From the IMG/VR virus record IMGVR_UViG_3300042197_004933, positions 1 through 32,821 of that record: a DNA stretch of 32,821 nt, one strand, 5' to 3'. The stretch is from a virus. This document shows positions 24,567 through 32,107 of the stretch, piece after piece. A model generated the notes under the pieces. That model saw nothing but the letters and a program-made list of their open reading frames with translations. It was not told the DNA's origin and ran no database searches. Each line of letters begins with the position of its first letter. Position 1 is the stretch's first letter. Both the position numbers and the translations under genes were made by a program.

Positions 24567-25880
24567 ATGGCCATATCAAAAGACGTAAGACCGGACGACA
24601 AGGTAGTTACTAGGTCTTTCCTCAATCAGTTAATTGATGTTCTCTCAGAAGACATAAGCTCTTCTATATCGAGAAGAAAATATCAGGTCTTCGTGACAGG
24701 CGGCGTGGGCCCAGGCGTGACGTCATCACTCTTTCAGACGGTGTATGACCAAGACTTCACACTTCAGACTGCAAACCCCGTATTTGACATAACTTTTGGA
24801 CTCGCTGCACCCGATTCTATCAACAGCAGCGGTAATCAAAACACAGCAGGATCAGCTGCCAAGATAAAAATAGCTCAAGCAGCTAACGGCGGAAATTTCA
24901 TATATCCTAGCAGTTCAATGATGATGAGAGAGAAGACTGACGTGTATGGTCAATTTGCTCAGTCGCTTCTTGGAAACAGAAAGTCAATGTTCACAAGAGT
25001 GAACAATACAAGCAATCCTTCTTCCACGACAGTCGACATCGATGCGGCTCTCTTCATAGCCTTCAAGAGACTCTTTTCTAGAGACGAGATAAAGCGCGAG
25101 ACTTTCGCTCTAAGATTTTTCACTTCAGCGTCTTTCGTTTCTACTAATACCAATGCTACATTCGGTAATCCAAACATAGACTGTCCGCCTGCAGATGAAT
25201 CTTATGGCGTAACCAACCTTTATGTCAACTCAATATCGGGATCTTCCATATTCACTGACGTAGGATCTTCAGGCCAGAGGCTGACAGAAGTTGGAGGACA
25301 GTTTGGTTATCTCGTCAATGCTTCAAATCCAACTAGAACTGTTGGATCGATCTTTTACAATCACGGAATAGTTGTACTAGACGCAGCCGAGATAACTTCT
25401 GGATCTCAGTTCATGTCTGGGACCATATCTGCCATGCATCCACTCGGGACAACGATACTGGGAGGCGCCATGACTGAAACGTCTGGCACAGCAAAATTAA
25501 TACCAGACCTAGTCTGCTCAGGAAGCATGGACGATATCTTGGATCACTTCTGCTATGCGAGGTTTGGAACAGGCGCATTGACTGCAATGACCTTCCAGAA
25601 CGTAACAAACATTAACTCTTCACTCATATTCGTGAGAGCTCTACCTGGAGATTTCAATTACTCCTCAAACCCCACTTATGTTCAAGCTACAGGAGACACA
25701 GGAAGACTCACGATATACGACGACACTTTACCAGATGAAACTCAAGAGCCGTTTACATACATCACGACAATTGGTCTTTACGACTCAAGCGGTGGTCTCT
25801 TGGCAGTTGCAAAACTCAGCAGACCTGTTGAGAAGAACCCGGGAAGAGACTTGACTTTTAGAGTTAGACTTGACTTCTGA
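24567..25880 (+). CDS. Virion protein with C-terminal domain shared with the 25902 gene
   Basis: A 437-residue protein, rich in Ser, Thr, Gly and Asn and probably beta-structured apart from a helical start (VTRSFLNQLIDVLSEDISSS). Near residues 255-266 VGSIFYNHGIVVLD matches VGNIFYDEGVVVIK in the next protein. The C-terminal 40 residues (FTYITTIGLYDSSGGLLAVA, then KLSRPVEK and FRVRLDF) match the next protein's end. This paired layout suggests two related outer components of one structure, such as tail-fibre or whisker proteins. A GGAAAAG ribosome site precedes the ATG. All codons are AT-rich, including the shared C-terminus. Confidence 0.72.
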   Translation: MAISKDVRPDDKVVTRSFLNQLIDVLSEDISSSISRRKYQVFVTGGVGPGVTSSLFQTVYDQDFTLQTANPVFDITFGLAAPDSINSSGNQNTAGSAAKIKIAQAANGGNFIYPSSSMMMREKTDVYGQFAQSLLGNRKSMFTRVNNTSNPSSTTVDIDAALFIAFKRLFSRDEIKRETFALRFFTSASFVSTNTNATFGNPNIDCPPADESYGVTNLYVNSISGSSIFTDVGSSGQRLTEVGGQFGYLVNASNPTRTVGSIFYNHGIVVLDAAEITSGSQFMSGTISAMHPLGTTILGGAMTETSGTAKLIPDLVCSGSMDDILDHFCYARFGTGALTAMTFQNVTNINSSLIFVRALPGDFNYSSNPTYVQATGDTGRLTIYDDTLPDETQEPFTYITTIGLYDSSGGLLAVAKLSRPVEKNPGRDLTFRVRLDF

Positions 25881-25901
25881 TGGTCCTTTATATGGAGTTT
25901 C

Positions 25902-28421
25902 ATGTCAGTCATTCGAGTTACTAAAAATGATATTGAGTCATTCACAGTTGTAACAACACCGAGCAGAAGCTATATTTCTAGTTCTGTCTTGGGAGTCACT
26001 GGCTCCATAAAAGTCTTTCCTCGTCTTTCTCCTACCGAGAAAGATCAAGAAAAATCTTTCTTGTTCAACGACACAAATTCCTTGGCAACTGTCGAGACCA
26101 ATTTCGACAGTCAGTGGAACTTGATAAACGAGAGCTCAAGGACAAAAAGGCAGTATTCAGAGAGCATTGTTGGTCCTCTTGAAAAGTATTTGAGCATAGT
26201 TTCGGCAACACCAACCAGAAAAACTCAGACTCTTGACATAGAGAGATTTACTCCTACCACGAAAGTAACCAAGTATACTCTGATAAAGAATAACATCAAG
26301 CAAAATTTGATGCGTTATTACAGTGTTGAGTATCCTTCAGCTAATTGGTCGTACACTAATTACAATTCTTTGAATTTTTTCACTGCTTTCAATGGATCAA
26401 CTCAACTTGTTCCTACGTCTTCAGTTTTGCTCTATCCGAACTCATACGACAGTGAGCTACCTGTTCATGAAGGTCATGTGTCTGGTTCTTATTGTTTGTC
26501 AGGCGCATTTAGCTTTGACTTCTACATAAATCCAAGGTACAAAGAAGACGGAATAGATGCGGGGCACTTTAAAGCAGGAACAGTGTTTCACCTCTCTTCT
26601 AGCTATGCGGTCTCTCTTGTCACAGGATCTAAGAAAGATGCCAACGGTTATCCCGAAGGCTTTAGGTTACAATTGCAACTCAGCCACAGTGCTGATTATC
26701 CACCATCAAAAGTTTTACCGAGCAGCTATCCTCACGACTTAGTTTTTCTCTCAGAGGATAACTCTCTCTTCTTCAACAAGTGGCATCACGTAGTGATTAG
26801 GTGGGGAACTAATCTGGTCAATGAGGGAACAGGATCTTTTGTCATCGACAGTGTGGAAAAAGGAACTTTTGTAGTGCCCTCAGGTACTGTAATGCCAAAA
26901 ATATTTGCTTCGGCAACGTCACTTAATCCCGACGTTCTTTGCATTGGCAACTTCTATGAAGGGAAAAACACAGGCACATCAGCACAGTCACTTTTCTTTG
27001 GAGTGAGACCCGCTCGTAGAGATGGACTCGATCAACTAACCAGTGATAATGCTCTCGACGCTCCCGTTTCATCTTCTTTTAGACACCCTCTCAAGGCTGA
27101 AGTCCACGATCTTGTCATAAGACGAAGCTACATGTCTGATGAGGAAATAGCACTCACGGGCTCCATAGGCGTAGGAACTGACGCCTTGAACAAGAAGAAT
27201 ATTGCATTCTGCGTACCTCCTTTCTTTGTTGAAAAAACTCCAATAAGAAGACTGGTAGGAGATTATGGCGGAATATTGCAGACACCTTTCTTTGAAATAG
27301 ATGGAAGCACTGATGATCCCTTTAACGTAGCCATGGCATTTGGAGTGAATGGCCACTACATCAACTTAGAGAATTTCACAAAAGACTTTGCAACAGGCAG
27401 ATTCCCCAGACTTCTCCACTTGTCTGCTTCTGCAATAGACTACACTACACAGGCAGAAGAAGCAAACGTATTTCTATACAATGACGGGCGTGTCGCAAAG
27501 AGAAACTTAACCATACTTCCATGCGATGATGGCAATTTCACTCCTAATTACTCGTTAATAGAGAACGAAAGCTTCTACAATAGATTCTCTGATTCATACG
27601 GAAATTACGACTACAGTTTGATCAACTTGGACAACTTGATCACGGCTTCTTCTCTTATTTCTGGTGGAATTGGAACTAATGGGCCGAGTGATTATGTCAC
27701 TCAGCTTTACGGCCCCAATGATGAACAGCCCGGTCTTGAACCAGGATCAGCATATAAAAGTTACATAGCAGCAGTTACTGCTTCAATATCTTCTATATCG
27801 TCAGACGATGAATTTAACAGAGGAATTCAGCGCGGAGCTCCTGCCACGATTTATCAGAGAACTCTCGATCCTTCTTCCAACCAAGTGACTTTCTTCAATA
27901 TAAGCAATCTCTACTACGGCAGGAGAATACTTCCGGGTTCTTTTGTTCTAAAAGATTCTTCCATGTCAGGATCACATGGTAAAGTGAAGATAACTCTGAG
28001 AGACGACTACGCAGGTAACCTTTATAGAGCCGATTCTGATTCTCCTCACGCAACTCAAAATTCTGTCGGTAATATTTTCTACGATGAGGGCGTAGTGGTC
28101 ATAAAGAGCCCACACCTCTACTTCTTTGGAAAGAATCAATACGAATTGTCTTTTAAGGGAGTTCAAAACATATACACGCAAAAGTACGAGATAATAGCTG
28201 GAGCTGGCCTTCTAAATTCTTCATCCAACGTGTCATACATTGAGAACGAGAGCAGTCTTAAAGCTTCTAACAATCCTAAAGATACTGACAAGTTCGTTTA
28301 CATCTCCGGCCTCAACTTCCACGACGAGAACATGAACGTGGTGGCGAAGGCCCGGTTGGCGCAACCCATCATCAAGAGGGAAGGCGACAAGATCCTCTTC
28401 AAGGTCACCTTCGATTACTGA
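25902..28421 (+). CDS. Large virion protein with LamG/concanavalin-like domain, probable adhesin
   Basis: An 839-residue protein. Residues about 160-355 form a LamG/concanavalin A-like jelly roll: AFSFDFYINPRY (202-213), FRLQLQLS (254-261) and the signature NKWHHVVIRWG (292-302). Such domains bind glycans in fibres and spikes. Later, VGNIFYDEGVVVIK and the last 40 residues (FVYISGLNFHDENMNVVAKA, then FKVTFDY) are shared with the 437-residue neighbour. Base composition switches sharply at about 28300, close to where the shared C-terminal motif begins: 21/60 G+C in 28141-28200 against 36/60 in 28321-28380. The TGA overlaps the next ATG (TGATG). A TGGAG site precedes the start. Confidence 0.76.
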   Translation: MSVIRVTKNDIESFTVVTTPSRSYISSSVLGVTGSIKVFPRLSPTEKDQEKSFLFNDTNSLATVETNFDSQWNLINESSRTKRQYSESIVGPLEKYLSIVSATPTRKTQTLDIERFTPTTKVTKYTLIKNNIKQNLMRYYSVEYPSANWSYTNYNSLNFFTAFNGSTQLVPTSSVLLYPNSYDSELPVHEGHVSGSYCLSGAFSFDFYINPRYKEDGIDAGHFKAGTVFHLSSSYAVSLVTGSKKDANGYPEGFRLQLQLSHSADYPPSKVLPSSYPHDLVFLSEDNSLFFNKWHHVVIRWGTNLVNEGTGSFVIDSVEKGTFVVPSGTVMPKIFASATSLNPDVLCIGNFYEGKNTGTSAQSLFFGVRPARRDGLDQLTSDNALDAPVSSSFRHPLKAEVHDLVIRRSYMSDEEIALTGSIGVGTDALNKKNIAFCVPPFFVEKTPIRRLVGDYGGILQTPFFEIDGSTDDPFNVAMAFGVNGHYINLENFTKDFATGRFPRLLHLSASAIDYTTQAEEANVFLYNDGRVAKRNLTILPCDDGNFTPNYSLIENESFYNRFSDSYGNYDYSLINLDNLITASSLISGGIGTNGPSDYVTQLYGPNDEQPGLEPGSAYKSYIAAVTASISSISSDDEFNRGIQRGAPATIYQRTLDPSSNQVTFFNISNLYYGRRILPGSFVLKDSSMSGSHGKVKITLRDDYAGNLYRADSDSPHATQNSVGNIFYDEGVVVIKSPHLYFFGKNQYELSFKGVQNIYTQKYEIIAGAGLLNSSSNVSYIENESSLKASNNPKDTDKFVYISGLNFHDENMNVVAKARLAQPIIKREGDKILFKVTFDY

Positions 28422-28825
28422 TGCCGGTCGCCAAGAAGAAGCGAAAGAAGAAGAGGAGGGGCCATTACATCCGTGGCACCTACACCTCTCCGATCGCCGG
28501 TGAGTGCAAGTTCCGTTCTGGGTGGGAGTATAAATTGATGATCCACCTCGATGCGAGTCCCGATGTGGAGTTTTGGTCCTACGAGAAGACAGTGATCGAA
28601 TACGTGTCCAACGTGAGGACAAAGAAGATTCGTAAGTATTATCCAGACTTCCTCGTGAGGTACAGAGATGGGCGTACCGAACTCATCGAGGTGAAGCCTA
28701 AGAGAAAACTCGAGCAGGCTGTGATCAAGAAGAAGATGGCCGCCGCCCTGCTGTGGTGCGCTGAACACGGTATGACTTACAGAATAGTCACAGAAATACA
28801 ATTGAAGGAATTAGGTCTGTTATAA
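28421..28825 (+). CDS. TnsA-like nuclease, probable T4 gp4-type head completion nuclease
   Basis: A 134-residue PD-(D/E)xK enzyme. After a Lys/Arg-rich start come Glu36 in FRSGWEYKLM, WSYEKTVIEYVS (52-63), Asp76 in RKYYPDFLV, and Glu90-Lys92 in LIEVKPK, followed by LEQAVIKKKMAAAL (97-110). The spacing is that of the TnsA N-terminal catalytic domain. T4 head completion nuclease gp4 belongs to the same fold group and trims or processes packaged DNA at head-tail joining. Since the gene directly follows virion genes and no TnsB/C partner exists here, the phage role is favoured over transposition. Codons are GC-rich except for the last ~50 bases. Confidence 0.82.
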   Translation: MPVAKKKRKKKRRGHYIRGTYTSPIAGECKFRSGWEYKLMIHLDASPDVEFWSYEKTVIEYVSNVRTKKIRKYYPDFLVRYRDGRTELIEVKPKRKLEQAVIKKKMAAALLWCAEHGMTYRIVTEIQLKELGLL

Positions 28826-28865
28826 GAAAGTTTTACTGGATCATCTCTGGGTTAACAATCCATCC

Positions 28866-29462
28866 ATGGCATATCATGGTTACATACCTGGAATGAAAGG
28901 GTACCTAAGCGAGATAACACATCCTAGAGTGTTGGAGATAGGACTAGACAGAGGAGTTACTACCATTCCGGTAATAGCTTTCATGACACGCTTTCATAAG
29001 ACTTTTGATTTCTTAGGAATAGACGTGCTTCTTCAAGAATCATTAATCATCACTCTCAATAATTTGGATCTGAAGCAAGGACATAATGTCAGCTTAAAAC
29101 AAAAGAACAGTCTGGAAGAGATTCCGGAAATTGTTAAAAGAGGAGAAAAATTTGATCTCGTTTTGATCGATGGTGACCACAACTATTACACTGTCGCAGA
29201 AGAACTGCGTCATCTCAACGACATTACTCATGACAAGAGTCTGGTTATCATAGACGACTATGAGGGAAGGTGGTCAGAAAAAGATCTTTGGTATTCCGAC
29301 AGAGAAGAATACAAGAAAGTTGAGATCGCAACAAAGTCTATCACTACTGACAAGCACGGAGTAAAACCAGCAGTCGACGAATTCTTGGATTCTAATCCGC
29401 AGTGGTTTAAGTCGGCACCGATACATGGTGAACCTGTCGTCTTGTCGAAGAGAAAATTGTAA
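28866..29462 (+). CDS. Class I SAM-dependent methyltransferase-like protein
   Basis: A 198-residue Rossmann methyltransferase. Motif I is VLEIGLDRG (22-30), the post-strand-2 acidic residue is Asp53 in GIDVLL, and LVLIDGDHNYY (98-108) and VIIDDYEG (127-134) recall the Methyltransf_24 group and the operon protein at 1230-1904. The C-terminal 60 residues are charged and may form a lid. The substrate is unknown: glycan, small metabolite and protein are all possible. The AT-rich gene is wedged between GC-rich nuclease and resolvase genes, so it looks like an insertion relative to them. The start lacks a good ribosome site. Its TAA overlaps the next ATG (TAATG). Confidence 0.78.
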   Translation: MAYHGYIPGMKGYLSEITHPRVLEIGLDRGVTTIPVIAFMTRFHKTFDFLGIDVLLQESLIITLNNLDLKQGHNVSLKQKNSLEEIPEIVKRGEKFDLVLIDGDHNYYTVAEELRHLNDITHDKSLVIIDDYEGRWSEKDLWYSDREEYKKVEIATKSITTDKHGVKPAVDEFLDSNPQWFKSAPIHGEPVVLSKRKL

Positions 29463-30022
29463 TGTCAAATCTCGTTCTAGGCCTCGATGTGTCCACTTCC
29501 ATCACAGGAGTGTGTGTGGTGGATCCTGATTTGGAACCTGTTAACGGTGCCAACGTCGCTTACCTCGATCGAATCGAGTTCAAGAAGTGTGTGACTCTAT
29601 GGGACAAGGCCGATCGCGTCAAGTCCGAATTGCTCCTCCTCAAGACGAGGTTTCCATCTGTGACTGCCTTCGCCCTCGAGGAGCCACTTCTTGGATTCTC
29701 TAAGGGCATGAGTTCTGCGGCAACCATCACCACGTTGATGCGATTCAACGGCATCGTCTCGTACATCGGACGAGAAGTGTTCGGCCTCGAACCCACATAC
29801 ATCTCGGCGGCATCGGCTCGAAAGCTGTGTGGAGTGAAGCTGCAGAAGACCTCGGTGGCCGGCATGCCACACAAGGAGCAAGTCTTCAAACACATGTGCG
29901 AACACGATCTTTCACACGTTCAGTGGCCTCTCACTCCGAAGTCGGGTGCAATCGTGGGATGGTCGAGGGATGCAACGGATGCCTACGTGATCGCCCGGGC
30001 TGCAGGCCTCATGAACAAGTGA
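29462..30022 (+). CDS. RuvC-like Holliday junction resolvase
   Basis: A 186-residue RNase H-fold protein with the RuvC acidic set: Asp9 in LGLDVSTSITG, Glu73/Glu74 in FALEEPL, and Asp170/Asp173 in SRDATDAYVIA. ISAASARKLCGVKL (114-127) resembles the DNA-contacting segment of RuvC. Such enzymes cut four-way junctions formed by recombination-dependent replication, clearing branches before packaging. In T4 this job is done by the unrelated endonuclease VII, so a RuvC-type enzyme would be a substitute. It starts by a one-base overlap with the methyltransferase stop and is followed 24 bases later by the primase. Codons are strongly GC-rich. Confidence 0.88.
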   Translation: MSNLVLGLDVSTSITGVCVVDPDLEPVNGANVAYLDRIEFKKCVTLWDKADRVKSELLLLKTRFPSVTAFALEEPLLGFSKGMSSAATITTLMRFNGIVSYIGREVFGLEPTYISAASARKLCGVKLQKTSVAGMPHKEQVFKHMCEHDLSHVQWPLTPKSGAIVGWSRDATDAYVIARAAGLMNK

Positions 30023-30029
30023 ACAGGGG

Positions 30030-30035
30030 TATGAT
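30030..30035 (+). promoter_or_regulatory. -10-like box before the primase
   Basis: TATGAT lies in the 24-base gap upstream of the primase GTG (30047), with 11 bases between, the same spacing as the helicase promoter. There is no credible -35 and no TG extension, so this is tentative. Confidence 0.25.
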
Positions 30036-30046
30036 ACTGTTTTACT

Positions 30047-31036
30047 GTGGCCGTCTTCAGCATCAGTGATAAACTTCTGTTCATCGAGTCCGTGTTCGGC
30101 AAGGGTCACCTCGCCGGCAACGGACGGAACTTCGATGTTCGGTGTCCCATCTGTGCACCCTCCGATGTCACGAAGAAGAAGCTTGCCATCAAGACGGATG
30201 ATGACCGGTGTCACTGTTGGGTGTGTGGATTCAAGGCGAGGAACCTCGTTCCCCTCATCCGAAAGTACGGTACGCCTGGGCAACTGGCGAAGTACAAGGA
30301 GGTCCTCGGGATCGCCGATGGTGGCACAGGCGAACTGGTCACTGGCGAGAAGGTGGAGGAACAACGCCTCGAACTTCCCGGGGACTTCTGCCTCCTGCCC
30401 CTGGCAAATCAGAACGATCCTGACGTGAAGGCGATGTGGAGGTACCTCTTCGGCCGCGGCTTGACAGAACGTGATGCGTGGTACTTCAAGTTTGGCATCT
30501 CCAACGAACCTCGGTGGAAGCGGCGGGTGATCATGCCTTCCTTCAACTTCAAAGGTGAACTTAACTACTTCACGGCCCGTGCGATCGATAAGGACAGAAA
30601 GCCCAAGTACGACAACCCAGAGGTGGACAAGAACCCCATCATCTTCAATGAGATCAACATCGACTGGACGAAGCGGTTGGCACTGGTGGAGGGTCCATTC
30701 GATCTCGTCAAGTGTCCGGACAACACCACAGCACTCCTCGGATCCGACTTGGACGAGAGACACGAACTCTTCAATAGAATCCTCCTCAACAACACGCCAG
30801 TGGCCCTCGCCCTCGACGGAGACATGTGGGACAGGAAGACTCCGAAGATCGCGAAGAAACTCCAGGAGTATGATGTTGACGTGCAGATAGTAGATGTCCG
30901 TCCGTGGGGCGACCCTGGTTCTATGTCCCGCGCGGAGTTTGAAATCGCCTTGAAAGAAGCACGCTACCTCGACTGGAATGACAACTTCCTCATCAAGCTC
31001 AATCGCGTCATTAGCACGTCATCTCTGGGAATGTAG
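30047..31036 (+). CDS. DnaG-type DNA primase
   Basis: A 329-residue primase. The N-terminal zinc finger is CPIC (Cys33, Cys36) plus CHCWVCG (Cys57, Cys60). A DnaG-like core follows, with RRVIMPSFNFKGELNYFTAR (159-178) and KPKYDNPEVDKNP (185-197). The TOPRIM domain has Glu215 in LVEGPFDL and Asp257/Asp259 in LALDGDMWD. At 329 residues it is close to T4 gp61 (342) and lacks the C-terminal helicase-binding domain of bacterial DnaG. It would prime lagging-strand synthesis. The start is GTG at 30047; an in-frame stop at 30032 excludes longer forms. No ribosome site is obvious. GC-rich codons match the RuvC-like gene. Confidence 0.92.
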   Translation: MAVFSISDKLLFIESVFGKGHLAGNGRNFDVRCPICAPSDVTKKKLAIKTDDDRCHCWVCGFKARNLVPLIRKYGTPGQLAKYKEVLGIADGGTGELVTGEKVEEQRLELPGDFCLLPLANQNDPDVKAMWRYLFGRGLTERDAWYFKFGISNEPRWKRRVIMPSFNFKGELNYFTARAIDKDRKPKYDNPEVDKNPIIFNEINIDWTKRLALVEGPFDLVKCPDNTTALLGSDLDERHELFNRILLNNTPVALALDGDMWDRKTPKIAKKLQEYDVDVQIVDVRPWGDPGSMSRAEFEIALKEARYLDWNDNFLIKLNRVISTSSLGM

Positions 31037-31051
31037 CGAATACTTAGAGAC

Positions 31052-32068
31052 ATGCGTTCAAATATCCGGCCTGTCATTTCAGAGGCCAAGCTCAGGAAGA
31101 TCATCCGTGAGGAGCTCACGAGGCAGTACATCGTGCAAGAGAGTCTCACTGATGACGCCAAACAGGGCATCATCAAGTTGACCAAGGCTGTGAAAGACAA
31201 GATCAAGGGAAAGGCCAAGGAGCTTGCAGCAAAGATCTCAGAGGCAATGGCAACTTTCAAAAAGATGCCCAATGAACTTAAGTCTCTAGTCGATGCAATC
31301 AAGAAAGGCATGAAAGAGTCAGGTGAGTCGATAAAACTTGATGACACATTGAAGGATGCTAAACAGTTCGGAAGCACCGATTTTAAGAAAGTCGCCGAAG
31401 AAGATTTTGAGAATCTCAAGAGCAACGCAGCGAATCTCTCGAATGCCAAGACAGAAAGTTTACTTAAACTGAACTCTTTGCTTCTCGTCGAAGGACTCGA
31501 TTCTGAGAAGTCGCTATTGAACGAGAGCATCATTGGTATAGTTGGCATGGGTTTGGCAGGAATGGGCTTTCTCCCGATGCTTTTCAAAGCCTTGTCCAAG
31601 GTGGCCACGTGGTTGAAGCTACCAAAAATTGCATCAGCAATGGAAAAAGCCGAACACTTCTTTCATAAGATCGAGGAAGACGTCATCGACTTTATCGTAC
31701 CCGATAAGTTCTCATATAAGGTCTATCTGGCCCTTCAAGACACCCCCTTCAGCTCAGGTCTCAAGTTGAGTGCCGGAGACGACATCGTCTCCTTTGAGGA
31801 TTACACCTCTGATAAGGCTATGGCGTACGAGAAACCGGGGAAAGAAAATGAGCATCCGAGAAGCGTCAGGTCAAAAGTCGATGGACTCATCTACAAGGGT
31901 TTACTCATCTTCTTCTTGTATGAAGGTATACAGGGAGTCCTGCATTCAGGAGCTTCCATGCTTGGAATCCTGGAGGGAAGTGCCTCGGCTGTCAAGGGAG
32001 TTGAACTTGCAGCTGCAGCCGAAGAGATCGCCGTCGCAGCTCGAGCAGCAGCTAGAGCAGCTGTGTAA
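31052..32068 (+). CDS. Membrane-associated hypothetical protein
   Basis: A 338-residue protein with no recognised enzyme domain. The start ISEAKLRKIIREEL (9-22) is an amphipathic motif that, from memory, recurs at the N-terminus of varied phage proteins. Helical, charged residues 30-150 follow. Two hydrophobic segments, about 160-178 (IIGIVGMGLAGMGFLPMLF) and 279-298, suggest membrane insertion. The C-terminus (318-338) is an Ala-rich helix. Base composition switches within the gene: 33/60 G+C in 31081-31140 falls to 25/60 in 31381-31440. It lies between primase and SbcD-like genes. A virion-internal, ejected or membrane-anchoring role can be imagined but not supported. Confidence 0.65.
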   Translation: MRSNIRPVISEAKLRKIIREELTRQYIVQESLTDDAKQGIIKLTKAVKDKIKGKAKELAAKISEAMATFKKMPNELKSLVDAIKKGMKESGESIKLDDTLKDAKQFGSTDFKKVAEEDFENLKSNAANLSNAKTESLLKLNSLLLVEGLDSEKSLLNESIIGIVGMGLAGMGFLPMLFKALSKVATWLKLPKIASAMEKAEHFFHKIEEDVIDFIVPDKFSYKVYLALQDTPFSSGLKLSAGDDIVSFEDYTSDKAMAYEKPGKENEHPRSVRSKVDGLIYKGLLIFFLYEGIQGVLHSGASMLGILEGSASAVKGVELAAAAEEIAVAARAAARAAV

Positions 32069-32070
32069 CT

Positions 32071-32099
32071 TATACACACTCAGTGTTTTAAGCTACAAT
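32071..32099 (+). promoter_or_regulatory. Sigma70-like promoter candidate for the SbcD-like gene
   Basis: TATACA (32071-32076, 4 of 6 to TTGACA) and TACAAT (32094-32099, 5 of 6 to TATAAT) are 17 bases apart. The expected start point falls within a few bases of the ATG at 32108, implying a very short or absent leader, and no ribosome site is visible. Confidence 0.45.
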
Positions 32100-32107
32100 T
32101 TAGTGAT

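Noticed and set aside
28233-28801. Minus-strand open frames over the adhesin end and TnsA-like gene
   Set aside because: Antisense to a nuclease with a complete catalytic set. They appear only where the sense strand is GC-rich.
28421-28825. A Tn7-like transposon signalled by TnsA
   Set aside because: No TnsB, TnsC, TniQ or terminal repeats are present. The T4 gp4-type nuclease shares this fold and fits the position after virion genes.
29912-30763. Long minus-strand open frame (283 codons) over the RuvC-like and primase genes
   Set aside because: It is the antisense shadow of two well-supported GC-rich genes with catalytic motifs. The translated product has no recognisable domain and would overlap both completely.
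30964-31608. Minus-strand open frame of 214 codons
   Set aside because: It is antisense to the 338-residue membrane protein and the primase end; Ser/Leu-rich composition typical of a shadow frame.
32077-32090. Terminator hairpin after the membrane-protein gene
   Set aside because: ACAC-TCA-GTGT has only four pairs, too weak to call despite the following TTTT.
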